A DNA stretch of 64,000 nucleotides from positions 23,130,022 to 23,194,021 of the forward strand of contig OX578150.1 of assembly GCA_951213105.1 (NCBI GenBank), given 5' to 3'. The position numbers and the translations under genes were made by a program. Numbering within the stretch: the stretch's first letter is position 1; each line of letters begins with the position of its first letter. The stretch comes from Amaurobius ferox (taxonomy: Eukaryota; Arthropoda; Arachnida; Araneae; Amaurobiidae). Below are positions 12,396-24,640 of the stretch, in pieces. The notes beneath the pieces are model-generated. The model was not told the DNA's origin and did no database searches. It saw only the letters and a program-made list of their open reading frames with translations.

Positions 12396-12656
12396 GAGGA
12401 ATAAAAAAATGTTTCTATAATGCAAAAAGAATCTGCACAAATACATTTCTGCTAATTCAGGGCTATTCAAAATGCACCTATGAATGAAACAATCTTATGT
12501 GGGCAGTACATGTCTTTCCTTATATAATGTAATAAATTTACTTTTTTCACAGTGAAAAAATGATGTATAAGATCCACCGCATAATGTTTTTAACGTTGAA
12601 TTGTTCATTTAACGCTTGAATTGTACATTTGATAACAGGTAGAAATTATTTCGAAG

Positions 12657-13685
12657 CAGGGCTGTAGCCAGGCAGGGGGCTAAACTTCCAAAGAGATGTA
12701 CTCACCCCCAACACCACCTGATAAAAATATTAAATTTGTAGTAATGATGTGAAACTTTGTCTAAAATGTCACCCAAATTTTGCATAAAACATTTGAGATT
12801 TTTTAAAAATTACTTCGTTTCAAAGATTTTTTTAATTTAGCTGAATTTGTATTTATATAGATCATCAATTTATTTACATATTTAATTTAAAAAAATTAAT
12901 TTATGACAATAGTATTTAGGATACTTTTATATTACTGCACTGTTCACTGTTATGTTATTGTTGCAAATCCCCTAAGACCAGCAGAGCTATATCAGGTCCA
13001 TGACATTATACTCCCTAAAGAAATCCAGCACCAACAACGGACTGGCTGCAAGATCCCGCGTGGTGAGCCCTAAGCAGGCAAGAATATGAACAGAGGAGGC
13101 CTGCTCAGAAAAACACTTGGTGCAGACCTCAAAGCACTTAGAGCCCTCAGTATATTTCATAGATCTGAGATGCCCACTGAGGAAGCGAGTAATTTGATCC
13201 TGCCTATTACAACCAAGTGCCAGAGACCCCCCCCCCCCCCCGGTCGGTTCCCCTAATACCGTGCACTGGTGGAACGAGTCAGGTGTTTTTCACTGTTGTA
13301 CATTATAGCGTCAAAATCAACTGATAAGTAGTTAAGAGTTAATGTTAAACATTAACATGCATTAACTTTCAAAACCTTTTTGGCGATTAATTAACAGCTT
13401 TACTACTAGTTAATGCTTATATTAAAACCAATTTATTATATATTAATATTAATCTATAGTAGTTATATGGATATTAACAATCAACTGTCAGCTTACAAAT
13501 ATAAATAGGCAATTATTTGTAAATAATTTATATGGTTTGAAATATATAATAGTAAATACTATAGTTTATAAATTCAAATGATTAATTGTGTTTTTGGTGG
13601 GCCCCTCCTTCAAGACTGTTGAACCCCTTGAATTTCACTCCGGCCTCTCTTCAATGTCGTCTCTGACTACGACTACGGCTTTATC
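12657..13685 (+). mobile_element. hAT-type MITE inserted in A2
   Basis: The left end is CAGGGCTGTAGCCAGGC. The right end is a decayed 'ctgactacgactacgg...'. The flanks TTTCGAAG and TCTCGAAG match at 7 of 8 bases, as expected for the 8-bp target duplication of hAT elements. The internal sequence matches the 54202 copy on either side of a nested insertion at about 12968-13288. Confidence 0.65.
12968..13288. mobile_element. Unclassified insertion nested in hAT MITE
   Basis: This sequence is absent from the matching position of the 54202 copy. 'ttcactgtt' occurs on both sides of the extra segment and may be a target duplication. The insert is more GC-rich than its surroundings and contains a 15-bp C run (13227-13241). 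It has no tRNA-like B box and no coding potential. It could be a non-tRNA SINE. Confidence 0.45.
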
Positions 13686-14571
13686 TCGAAGTACTCAATT
13701 ATATTACATTTTGTGCAATTCTAAACTGGCAGTAATCAATACAGATAACATCCGCAATACATATTTATTTCCATGTATTAAAATATTTTATTAATTAATC
13801 CATTCATTTGGCATCATTTTTGCAATTTCGACAATATTTTCATCAATTTGGTGCAAAATATCGCCCATTTGGCTATAAATTTGTCTCATAATGTTACGTA
13901 TGAAAAGTGACCATATTTAACAGTAGTTAATACTGTTTTAATTTCATATAATTTTTTTGATAAATTTATTTTAAAAAAACATGCAATATCTCGAGACCGA
14001 TTCATACTAGCGTTCTAAACTCTGTATCATTCGTTTTCTAATAAAAAAATTACATGAGAAAAGATCATTTATGAAACAATATTGAAGGCTTTGATCTTTT
14101 AATGATTTAAAATTTTTTATAAGAACATTTAGAAGTATTTCAACAATTTCGATTTGCGTTTAAGTTCAGAAGTGTACCGATTATAAAATGTGTACCAAAT
14201 TTCTTTCGAAACGCTCCACTCGTGAATTCACAGACTCAAAGAAACGCACACACACAAACATCACATTACCTAAAAAACGATCGATTCGGATTCCAGGATC
14301 CTTGAAGCGTGCTCTTTCGTCAAAAGCTCGAATTGGAATTTTCGACCAAATCGCAATACGTTCTCTATACATTGTACTATGTATATAGGGAAAGTTTTAA
14401 ATGGACCCCACATTTCTCAGCAGTTATCACCAGTATTTTTTGACATATTAGAATTTCTAATTTTTCTCAAATGGAGCACGCTATCTCTCGGACGAATTAA
14501 GCGAAATCCATGAAATATGTTCATAATTTTCCCTACATACATACATTATAATGTATAGGTAAAGTTCTCAG

Positions 14572-14712
14572 TGTTTCTTTCATGGATATATTCGGGGAAC
14601 GCAACTCCTCCCCCCCCCCGGGAGACCATTTTATGTTAACTTAGTTTATATTTATGTGACAACATTTAGGTGTACTATTTATATAGGACAAATAGACACC
14701 CCCCCCCCCCCC
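14572..14712 (+). mobile_element. Partial copy of the GTGTTTCTTT element
   Basis: It begins GTGTTTCTTTCATG and includes the poly-C stretch and 'attttatgttaac' block also found in the element at 46440-46625. The right end dissolves into a 14-bp C run followed by a 25-bp A run (14713-14737). Confidence 0.4.
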
Positions 14713-14963
14713 AAAAAAAAAAAAAAAAAAAAAAAAATTCATTCATGCCCTCCCCTCCCCGGCCAATAAGTTCTGAAAGACTGCCTGAAAGTACTGTGAC
14801 TGGGTGGGTTCGAAAATATGAATTCGAATTTTCGACAAGTTTCAATCATCTCTGAGCTATGTCTGTGTGTATGCATATTAGTATGTGTGTCTATCCTGAA
14901 GCGTCAAGAAAGGGAGGGAGTCGGGTAAACAATGACCAACAATTTCTGTTCCACACTCCCAGA

Positions 14964-15213
14964 TTTTTATTTTTATTTTTAATGAACATTTTTAAATATA
15001 TATTTCTTGTAATACAGTATTAAATAAAACAACAGATCATATATAATAATGCCACAATCACTGAAAGGTAATTTCTCATTCTACAAATCTGATAAGGGGA
15101 TCTGAATGTACATCACTGAGGACTGCAGCTTTGTCTTCAAGTCCAAGTTCAGTTACCTTTCCGTGATAGGAAGGAATAGACATTTAAAAATGTTCATTGA
15201 AAAATAAAAATAG
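14964..15213. mobile_element. ~250-bp foldback element
   Basis: The left arm (14964-14998) and right arm (15181-15213) are near-perfect inverted repeats around 'aatgaacatttttaaa'. A second inner inverted pair, ATCACTGAAAGGTAA near 15058 and TTACCTTTCCGTGAT near 15155, extends the hairpin. It is non-coding and probably a MITE; I could not identify a target duplication. Confidence 0.6.
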
Positions 15214-16339
15214 TCGGTATGAATTAAATTACAACAGATGGCAGCACCAAAAATATTTTGGATTAAAATAAAAAATATATTCTATATTTTATTGAGTATT
15301 ACATTTAGTTTTAATATAATATAAGTATTACAATCTTTCCAAAAATATTTCGCAACTGTTTGAGCAGAATTTCGGCGAAAACGTGATCTGGGAAAGTTAA
15401 CAAAGCGCGGATAGGGCAGAGGATTTACTGACGCTCACCATCGCGTGGTTCAAATGCGCCATCTATTCATAAATAATATGAAAGAAACATATTAATAACA
15501 ATAAACATGAAGTAACATATAAATGACAGGATTACATAAAATAATACTTAATATTAATTAGTGTAATTGAAAATAGAAATATAATGTTCTGTAATGAGGT
15601 TGCCCCGAAATGGTAGTGCTGCCATCTGTGATCGCTTTCTACGATCTCAGCTCAAAATCGAACAGAAATTAACCTTCTGTATCCTCAATCATTAGTTGAT
15701 AAAGTGTTTTAAGTAACTTCAGAAACACGTTGCTTTCCTATTTATTTTTCAATAAAATTCTTAGTCGCTTTCACCGATAAAGTTTTTTGAATACTTCTGC
15801 TGCTCTTTCTCCTAGTTTTTGTTTTTATTTATCTTTTCTATATTTCGTTTGACAAAAAGTTCTTTCCTCGATCACGTGACACAACTCTTTATTGACTTAC
15901 ACCTGCTTATCTTTGTTGATAGTATTGCTTTAACATGAACTTGCTCTGTCCTCTGTACTGAAATTGGTTGATGCTGTTACTTAATTATGCTATATTTAAT
16001 TATGTTGTAAGTCGCCAAACGAAAAATAAAATATTTTAAAACTGCAAATTGGATGTAATTTTAAATAAATATCCATTTTATACGTTATTTTGTGAGATAA
16101 AACTTTAATGCATTACGGAATATACGAAGAAAAGTGAGATATGAATAAATGAGTGAATATATGAATAAACGAGTAAATATATGAATACGATATATATGAA
16201 TGAATCTGTCGGGAATGGAGAGTAAGCAAAATAATTTTTCGGTTTTAGAATGTGCTCTTTTACTTACTCATTTTATGCGACGAAAATGTTTAGTTTTCAC
16301 AATTTTTACATTCTCATACTATGTAATATAGTAATATAG
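15214..16339. other. Intergenic stretch without recognised gene
   Basis: 'gatggcagcac' at 15237 and its complement 'gtgctgccatc' at about 15617 bracket 390 bp and recall a similar pair at 41371/41438. Otherwise it is AT-rich with no supportable feature. Confidence 0.4.
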
Positions 16340-16790
16340 TATAAAGTATTGGTCTCACGAGAATTTTCGAATTTGAGAGTTTGATGCAAATAAATGATTT
16401 AAAACCTCCTGAAGACGTTTTGTCTGTTTTTGGAGTGAAGTCCATCTGTAGTCGATTTCTTATATATATATATAGCGGCCACAAATATTAATGGATTTTT
16501 ACGAAACTTTATATCAGGCTTTGTTACAAAAAAAAATCTAGAACTAGATAGAATGTTTTTTTTAAATTCGAGCGAAAACTTCGTAATTTATTCGAAATTA
16601 TATATCTTTTCAATGTGGCAGCATAGGACGAAATTTGACATAATCCTGCAAAAAAGGGGTTTATTTATGGCTCAATGATCACGAAACTTAATAGTGTCAA
16701 TCATTGTTGTGAAAGACAGCCACAATACAATTTTTTTTTTGCTTGTGACATGATTGCCCCCCCCCCCCCCCTATGTTTTTTCACGGAATT
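16340..16790 (+). repeat. Family B repeat
   Basis: It matches 23815-24300 in the same orientation: 'gaattttcga', 'aatattaatgga', 'tacgaaactt', 'aaatctagaac', 'tggctcaatgat' and a C-rich end. A 15-bp C run sits at 16757-16771. No ORF is conserved between copies. Confidence 0.7.
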
Positions 16791-17390
16791 CAGTCACAGT
16801 TAACATTTTATTAAACTATTATAAGGGTAAAATGTTAATTAAATATTTAAAAATGAAATAAAAATAAAAATAAAAAATTGAAGGAAATTATTTACACTAT
16901 ATATTCATATATCTAATCTCTAGAATATCATTAATTACTTACCAAGCAATTGTGAACATTGACATACGGAAAAGATAATATTCCATACATGTTAAGAAAT
17001 GTGTATGTGATGTGTGTGTTAATGTGCGTTAAATGTGTGTGTTAATGCGTATGTGAGGTGTGGAGAGAACTAACTATAACTCGAAATCAAATGCACGCAT
17101 CGCTATTAAATTTTATGTGCGGATATATTATGAAGAAGAACTGGGATTAACTATTTTGTAATTCGTATCATCGTGCAAAGTATTTGAAACTTAAAATATT
17201 CATGACATTCTTCAACTTAGGAATAACTGACATATTTTTAAAATAATAACTTTTCGTAGTGTATGTTAAATATCTATGGAACCGATAAGTAATTCGTTGC
17301 TTATAGTGAATGTGTACTAAAACTAGCTAAGTGCAGTGAGGCTCAACTAGACTTTCTAATATCATTTTTTTTTTTTTTTTTTTCCTTGAA
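16791..17390. other. Spacer between inverted family B copies
   Basis: AT-rich, with a GTGT-rich patch at about 17000-17065. I see no gene. Confidence 0.4.
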
Positions 17391-17925
17391 AAATCAAAAA
17401 TCAGTACCGTGGGTCCAAATGATTACAACTATAGCGTGTTATCAACTATACCCTTCACATTAAAGAGCTTGAAAAAATCTTTCAATTGATACCATACTTT
17501 ACAATGTACACCCCGGGAGTTTCTTGCCCCCCCAACAAGGGGGGTAATAACGACAAGAACAAAGAATATTGTATCGCTAGTATTTTTGACAACATGTGAT
17601 TGAAACTATTAAGTCTCGTGATCATTAAGCCATAAATAAGCCCATTTATGCATGATTGTTCAAGTCCCAAACCACTCGACTGACCCAAGGGTTTTCAGTG
17701 GCCGTTTGAGTGGCCGGATTTTGCATAATTGTGCCAAGTTTTGTCCTATACTGCCATGTTGAAAAAATATATAAGTTCAAATAAATTTCAAAGTTTTGCC
17801 CGAATTTAAAAAAAAATTCTATCTAGTTCTACATTTTTTTATAACAAAACCGGATATAAAGGTTCGTAAAAATCCATTAATATTCGTGACCTGTATCGTG
17901 TATACAAGAAATCGATCCTATATCT
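17391..17925 (-). repeat. Family B repeat, reverse orientation
   Basis: Reverse complement of the 16340 and 23815 copies: 'caatgtacaccccgggag', 'gatcattaagccataaataa', 'ttaatattcgtgacc' and 'caagaaatcga'. With the 16340 copy it makes a large inverted repeat with a ~600-bp spacer. Confidence 0.7.
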
Positions 17926-17934
17926 TCTGGTCGA

Positions 17935-18335
17935 CGGTCACCGCCATATGTAAGTTTTAACGGAATGCAATGTAAAGGCAGAAAAGCTTATTTACCTTTC
18001 TCAGGACACAATCAAGAATAATGAGCTTGTAATTTAGATCAACACTTATCTGGTTATATTATAAAAATCTAAACTCTGGAAATTTTCAGAAGGGGCGCCA
18101 AAATAAAAAATCTAATGATAAATGGACCAGCAGATTTTCTTTAAACCTTACCTAATAAAATTGTTTTCGTTTTAAAATGTACATTTTCATTAATACTAAA
18201 AAATAAGTATCTGACAGAGCATTCATTCAAACCCGGAAGAAATTCCTCCCCCAAAACTAAAGCATATCCACAGAAATGGCCAACTACTTTACCGCCATTT
18301 AAATAGCCGAGTTAAAAGTCCTCTTTTATACAGCC
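17935..18335 (+). repeat. Direct repeat D, copy 1
   Basis: It aligns along its whole length with 20218-20640. Shared blocks include 'agttttaacggaatgc', 'ggcagaaaagctta', 'aggcgccaaa'-type sequence, 'gcattcattcaaaccc' and 'ccccaaaact'. It is non-coding. Confidence 0.75.
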
Positions 18336-18615
18336 TAGTCCTGTACTGCCGAAATAGAAAAGTATATAATTTCAAATAAATTTCGAAGTTTTCACCCGAA
18401 TTTTAAAAAATTTTATCTAGTTCTAGATTGTTTTTATAACAAAGCCAGATATAAAGGTTCGTAAAAATCCATTATTATTCGTTACCGCTTTCGCATATTG
18501 TGTATACAAGAAATCGACCACAGACAGACATCCGCACTCCAAAAACAGCCAAAACGTGTTCAGGAGATCTTAAAATATATACTGGCATCGAAATCTCGAA
18601 TTCGAAAATTTCCAA
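18336..18615 (-). repeat. Family B fragment, reverse orientation
   Basis: It repeats the 17720-17925 part of family B ('tactgcc', 'aaataaatttc', 'ctagttctagatt', 'aaggttcgtaaaaatcc') and continues to 'cgaattcgaaaatttcc', which is the element's outer end. Confidence 0.65.
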
Positions 18616-18847
18616 GTCAAAATAAACGATGACCTTAAAAAGTAAATAACTGTGCACAACGTATATAATTTTCTATGTAATCCAGAAATAAAAAAATCAT
18701 TTAATTAAAATTCCAAAAGAAAAATAAATTAATATTATTTGCAAAAGAATACAGTAAAAAGTTTTTATTAACTTTCGCTAGAATCAATAAATGGTCGTTT
18801 TTTAACACTTTACAACAAAGTTGAAAAGTGTTTATGACTTTGTTCAT

Positions 18848-18848
<1 letters not shown>

Positions 18849-18892
<44 letters not shown>
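18849..18892. repeat. (CTGT)n microsatellite
   Basis: About eleven CTGT units lie immediately after 'gactttgttcatt'. The upstream arms 'acactttacaacaaagttg' and 'caactttgttgtaaagtgt'-like words suggest a transposon-borne microsatellite. Confidence 0.85.
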
Positions 18893-18893
<1 letters not shown>

Positions 18894-19594
18894 CGTTAGC
18901 ACGATAACTGCCGTAAAAATGACTTTATCAAAATGAAATTTTAGTATGTTGTTCAGACGGTCTGTAGGACCTATGGGAATATAAATAAATAATATCACCC
19001 AATTAGTTTTTTATTGAACCCGGGTTGAAAAAATGAAATACATTGAACCCTATGGGACCTAATTTTTCAAACATTTTTTAAGTAATATTAAAATTCACGA
19101 ATTGCTTCGAAATTTTTAGAAAATATTCACATTATCCCATAGAATATATAAAAAAAAATTCAGTAAAATATGTTAAGTAGTTTTTCAATTAAAAATTATT
19201 TAATATAGGGAAAAAAACAAATTCAATTAAATTCTGACTTTGGGATATCTTCCAGAAAGAAAAGAGAGATATATCATATAATAAATATCTCTCCATTTGT
19301 TTAAACGTTTCGCATATGGGAGTGGCTTCACATTTTAAAATAAATTTGGTAGATAACAATTTTTCATTTTTTTAAATTTTATATAACTCTTCATGATAAA
19401 TTTATTTGATGGCATTTTTAATGCACTTTCCATCGTCCTAGAGAGTTAAAATTTGGTACACAGCTTAAATTTTTTGAACATTTTATTCGACAAAAATTTG
19501 ATGGATCTTTAAATATAGATCATACATTTTTTTCGAAATGGCCTGAAAATAATCCCCGTTCACTTCTATAAATCATTGTTGTAATATTGTTAAA
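18893..19594. other. AT-rich sequence, no gene
   Basis: It is gene-free and reads like decayed transposon sequence ('tttggtacacagcttaaat' style). It has no clear termini. Confidence 0.35.
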
Positions 19595-19960
19595 AATTCT
19601 GATGTAGACAGCACATGTCTTTCCCTGCAGACTCATATTCGTTCTTTTTATTTATTTTTTCTATGACGTCATTTGAATTAATTTCAGTTGTTTTCGATGA
19701 AGTTTTTAAATATAATAAATTATCGTAGTATTATGATAGTTTTAAAAATATTACCGTGGAATGTATCGCTTTTCAGATATATTTAAACCAGGCAATTTTT
19801 ATTTCAATGCCGTCATTTGAATGAAGTTCATGTTTTTCAATGAAGGTTTAATTTTTCAAATATAATAAATTAATGTAGTATTATGATAAGTTTTAAAATA
19901 TTACCGAGGAATGTATTGCATTTTCGACTGTTTTAAATAAAATTGCATTGAAGTTGGAAA
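19595..19960 (-). repeat. Family A terminus followed by 165-bp tandem repeat
   Basis: A reversed A end ('tctgatgtagacagcacatg') is followed by two copies of a ~165-bp block. Each copy holds 'gtcatttgaat', 'aatataataaatta', 'gtagtattatgata' and 'attaccg(t/a)ggaatgtat'. They start near 19660 and 19805. Confidence 0.6.
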
Positions 19961-20217
19961 GTGTTTCATAATCAATGCTTTAAGCATGATTGATCTTTCT
20001 TGTTATGAAATATCTTAGTACGGAAGCATCACCGTAATGTAGTTCAATTTCGTAGATTGTAAAATTAATTAAAACATTTTTGATGATTTTAAATCAGCGA
20101 TCAATGTATATTAGATGCAGAAATAATAAGCACTTTAAATTTTGTTTCTTAGGCTTACCTGCAATTAGTGACCACGTGTTTAAAAGACCACGTGTTAAAA
20201 GTCACGTTTTTGAGGTT

Positions 20218-20640
20218 TCGTAAGTGGTAGTCGCCATATGCAAGTTTTAACGGAATGCGATGTAAAGGCAGAAAAGCTTATTTCATTTTCTCGGGATACA
20301 ATTAATAATTATGAACTTGTAATTCAGATCAACACTTATCTCTATCTGGTTATATTATAAAAATCTAAACTTTTGAAATCTTCAGAAGAGGCGCCAAAAA
20401 AAATCTAGTGATAAATGATCAACAGATTTTCTTCGAACCTTATATAATGAAATAGTTTTCGTTTTAAAATGTACATTTTAATCAATACTAAAAAATTAGT
20501 ATCATACAGAGCATTCATTCAAACCCCGAAGAAATTCCTCCCCCAAAACTAAAACATATCCACAGAAATGGCTAACTGCTTTGCCGCCATTTAAAGAGCA
20601 GATTTAAATAGCTGAGCCAAGAGTCCCTTTACCTGAGTTA
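20218..20640 (+). repeat. Direct repeat D, copy 2
   Basis: The second copy of the 17935 repeat, about 2.28 kb away in the same orientation. Several small indels separate the copies, and this one has 'gtggtagtcgccatatgcaa' at its start. It is probably a dispersed element, as both copies lie in repeat-rich sequence. Confidence 0.75.
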
Positions 20641-22694
20641 AAAGTCCCTTTTTCTCCCGCGGGAAACTCTTCTTCCGTTTAAAACGCATATGCGGGGTAG
20701 CTTTCAAGCTCTCCGCATACGCGCCAAATACGGGGTTACCTAAACCGCTCTTTTATCGCAATTTGGTGAATTTGCTGTGTATTTAAATGTCCTACGATGT
20801 AGTGGTTATCTCATCTGTCCAAAATAATTATTAAATTTAAATATAGTATAATACCATTGAAAAGAGATTACAGGAACCTTATTGAATGTTAAGTTTTTGT
20901 CGAATCAATGTTTTTAGATTGTAAAGAAGAAAGCGATTAGAAAAAATATATTTGAATGATGCCTGCTTTCGCAGAGATCAGTTTTAGCAATCCTTTTAAA
21001 TGGGGAGCGGTGAAGTTTGCACACAAAAAAAAAATACGATACTGCAGTTTTGTGCATTTACATCCATAGCTGTGTATGCAAATTCACAGTTATATAGCTG
21101 TAGCTCGAGCCCTAACCCTTCCAATAATTTTACAAGTGTGTCCGACCCCCCCCCCCCCCTCCGCCAATGTTCTAATTTTCGCTTTTTTTTTTAATTTTTT
21201 TTTTATTATTTTTTTTATTTAAACAAAACTTCATCTACCAGCAGCTGCCCTTGTGCAGTAATAGCGCGGAGCTTTATGTAGCTAATGCTCGGCACTCCAT
21301 GCAGAAAATACGCCCCCCCCCCCCCCCACACACACACAGAGCGAGACACACACACTCCACCACCACCAGAAAAATAATATACTTGTAGTTGAAACTTTAT
21401 GAAAAATTTTATAAATCCTGAGAAATTTCTTGATCAGTTTAATTGATCGCTCATCAGGAGGGGGGGGGGGGGGGGCTCACCTCCAAACATTTATCTCCTG
21501 ACTCCCACCATATTTGATTCTCCATTCTTTGTGAATTTTTTTTCTCTATCATCAAAAACATATTGAGGGGGGTCCGGCCCCCTCTGGATCCCCCTCTCGA
21601 AATTTGCAACAAAGATGGACGGATAATGCACTTCGCAAACCACAGACAATGTGCTTCGGCAATTTTTTTTTAAATCGAATTTGTTTAAAAGTGACGAAAA
21701 ATCTAAATTCGCCATTTCACCAACTCAAATCTATTTATTCATTACCGCTATAGACGATATTCGAAAGTAGTTGTTTTGATTAAATGGCAAACATTTTGTC
21801 TTTACAAAAAACAGCTAAATGGGCTTAATTTCTAACTTTGCGAATTCAAAAAATTTTGCTCTAATATTTTTTATTTCGTATTATGTTATCATTATTGCTC
21901 TGAAATTTGATTCAAATTGGTTAAAATCTCGCTGTGATAAGAAAACTTTTTTGAAATTTACTGCAGGGGGGGGGGGGGGGAGGGGGTAAAGGAACTCTTT
22001 TCTTTTTACGAATTCAACTATTTTCATTTGTTTGTGTAAACCGCGCCCGCAAATTTAAAATATATAACATATAAAACATATAATATTTTTCTGTGTCGTT
22101 CTGTCAACGATCGGTGATCGAGCGCTTATTTAGGGCTGACTATAAGAACTTATTTAGGACGTATTACGCTCAAGAAAATAAAAACGGAGCAAGAGAATTA
22201 TTTCAGTTCTAAACTGGCGATTTAGTAATTGAGTGGTATTATCTGTATCTGTATTATTTAAGTAGCGGACGCTTATTTAGGACCCGGGTTTCTAGTATTC
22301 CAGTTTATTATATTTTATTATATTCTAGTTTATTATATTTATCATTCTAGTTTATTATATTTTATTGTTAAATTGTCATTATTTTATTTATAATTACTAT
22401 TATTTTGTTTTCTAAATAGAATATTTTCTTGTTCGAATAAAAATCTAAAAAAAAATATTAAAATAATTAAATTTTATAGAAAGTTACAAAAGGACGTGGA
22501 TTCAGGAATTTGTTGCATAGGGGCCCTAAAAAGAATACTGTCAAGACTCCTCCCACCCCCACCTCCTTAAACAGTTATCGTCTGATCAATGCCAATTTTT
22601 TTTGTAAATCTCTGCTTGGTTTATATTATCCCCAATAATTGTATAAATCGCTTTCCGTGCTCTCCTCAACCCCATTATTTTGGCAAAAAAAAAA
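20641..22694. other. Low-complexity intergenic region with C/G runs
   Basis: It contains C runs at 21146-21159 and 21313-21327 and G runs at 21460-21475 and 21966-21980. There is a (CA)n patch just after 21327 and 'tctagtttattatatt' iterations at 22300-22375. Nothing gene-like. Confidence 0.5.
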
Positions 22695-23030
22695 AAAAAA
22701 ATCCGATCTGGGTGGCATACGACTTTTCCTACAAACTCAAATTCATTTTACCTTTTATTATTTTCTTTTTTTCATAATGCATTAAATTGGGTTTGATAGC
22801 GCAATATAACACGAATTATTATTTTAAATTATACTGAATTCACAGTTTATTTCCTTTTCCGTTTCCATTTAGCGACTTTTCATTACTTTCCGTATAGACA
22901 CACACACAGGCGTCACGCTAAAAATAGTTTTTTTTTTCGGTTTTAGAGTGCTCGAAAAGTGCATGCGGTTTTCGCAATGAATCCAACACTTTCCGTACAC
23001 ATTATCATAAATTGTGGAGGAAGTATATGC
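22695..23030 (-). repeat. Diverged short family A copy
   Basis: It opens with 'tccgatctgggtggcatacg' (the reversed A terminus). It ends with 'cacaggcgtcacgctaaaaa', 'ttagagtgctcgaaaagtgc' and an 'actttccgtacac' palindrome remnant. The central blocks are deleted, so it is about 340 bp instead of ~765. Confidence 0.6.
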
Positions 23031-23814
23031 CATGTTTAAATTGATTCTAAGCATCTAATATCTTGCAATTAGAAGTTCCGAACAAATTCGATGAAGATTC
23101 TATTTTAATCAGAGAGCGCCTAGTAGGCCAAGCGTGTACTTATGCTTTTCCCTTGTTGGCCACGAAAGGTCCCGGTCGGAGAATTTTATGTAAATGCGTG
23201 AGAAAAAAAAACTTATTTCATGAGAATGTGTTTAAAATTAAACAATTTATAAAGCAATGTCATACACATATCCAGTGGAGAAATCCTTTTCACTTTTTAA
23301 TTTTTAACCTTTGGGTAATTAAAGAGTTAAATGAAAAATGTGTTTTAAAATACGTATTTTTCATGCCACTATTTTTCTTTAAACAGTTGTGATAACTGTT
23401 TAAAGAAAAATATAGTTTTAAAAATAAACTCATGTCTACCACTATTTTTAAAACGAAAGTTATTTTAAGGAATAACATAGAGCACCGTTGATAGTTATGG
23501 AGTAATGATTAAATGCATTTAAGTTTTAAATGGTCATTATCTGTCAATTGAAGAATCACAAGCTCTCATCCATTGAGCTGCCACTAGAACTAGAAAAGTG
23601 AAAAAATTCATCAGATATTAAATATCGGATGATGAAGTTCCTAAAATTAATCAATAGATTGAAATTTATTCTTCTGATAAGTCGAAAAATTACTTATACA
23701 AGGCTCTCGAATCGATATTCTTACAAAAAAAAAAGAAAAAAAAAATCACCCTACTCTTTAATTATTTTGAATTTTTATTTTCTCACACAAAATAACATAG
23801 AGTAAGTATTTTTT
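23031..23814. other. Intergenic sequence, no confident gene
   Basis: A 109-codon ORF at 23063-23392 has a mixed-composition first half. I recognise no family, and its second half is AT-driven F/K/L/V sequence, so it is not called. Confidence 0.4.
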
Positions 23815-24300
23815 TCCCGAAAATTTTCGATTTCGAGATTTTGATGCCAATGTACGTTTTAGGACCGCCTGAATAAGTTTTGACTCTTTTAGAGAGATGT
23901 TCCCGTCTGTTTATGGTCGATTTTTTGTGTATGTGATAACTGACACAAATATTAATGGATTTGTACGAAACTTTTTATCCTACTTTGTTAAAGAAAAATC
24001 TAGAACAAGATAGAATTTTTTGAAATCCGAGTGAAAACTTTGAAATTTTGCATTTCCTTAACATGAATGCATAGAACAAAATTTGGCTATGCATAAAAAA
24101 GGTTATTTATGGCTCAATGATTATGAAACTTACCAGTTTCAATCACTGTTGTGAAAAACAGCAGCAATACAATTTTTGTGTTCGTGACGTCAATAGCCCC
24201 CGTTTTCGGGGGGGAGGGGGAGGAGGTACATTGTCAAACTTGATATCAATCAAAAGATTTTTTCAAGCCTTTAAAATGAAGTGTCACATGCTATAATTGT
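23815..24300 (+). repeat. Family B repeat
   Basis: It begins 'cgaaaattttcgatttcgag' and ends near 'gtgtcacatgctataattgt'. It is the most complete B copy in the window and shows the sequence between the C/G-rich tract (24200-24230) and the outer end. Confidence 0.7.
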
Positions 24301-24640
24301 GATCATTTTAATCTACGATACAGTTTTTATTTTTTGCATGCATGTTTTAGAAAACATGTATACAAGGACTTGAAACATGTTTTAAATATAGATTAAAAGG
24401 ATAATAAAACAAAACAGTTAAAGTTTGAATAAATTTTTTTGAATGTTTTAGAAATATGAATTGCAATTAAACACATGCCAACACACGTCTGGTAAAAATC
24501 ACGCTTAAATGTTGTTAATTTATGCTACAACTTTCAGATATTGTAAAAAATTCAAATGCTCAAATTTGTTTTAAATGTTTTACTTAAAAGTGTTACACTT
24601 CACCGGTGTCACTTTCCCTGGTGTTCGTCCCCTTTATGGG

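Larger units (their letters stand above)
12490..14395 (-). repeat. Family A2 copy split by a hAT MITE
   Basis: The part at 12490-12656 matches the reverse A2 terminus at 45583 on ('cagtacatgtctttcc', 'aaaatgatg', 'gatccac'). The part at 13686-14395 continues the same alignment: the 'caatttggtgcaaaatatcgcc' region, 'gcaatatctcgagaccg', then the terminal palindrome near 14360-14394. The interruption is the MITE at 12657-13685. Confidence 0.7.

Noticed and set aside
23063..23392. 109-codon ORF as a gene
   Set aside because: Only the first ~50 residues look non-random; no homology, no promoter or splice partner.
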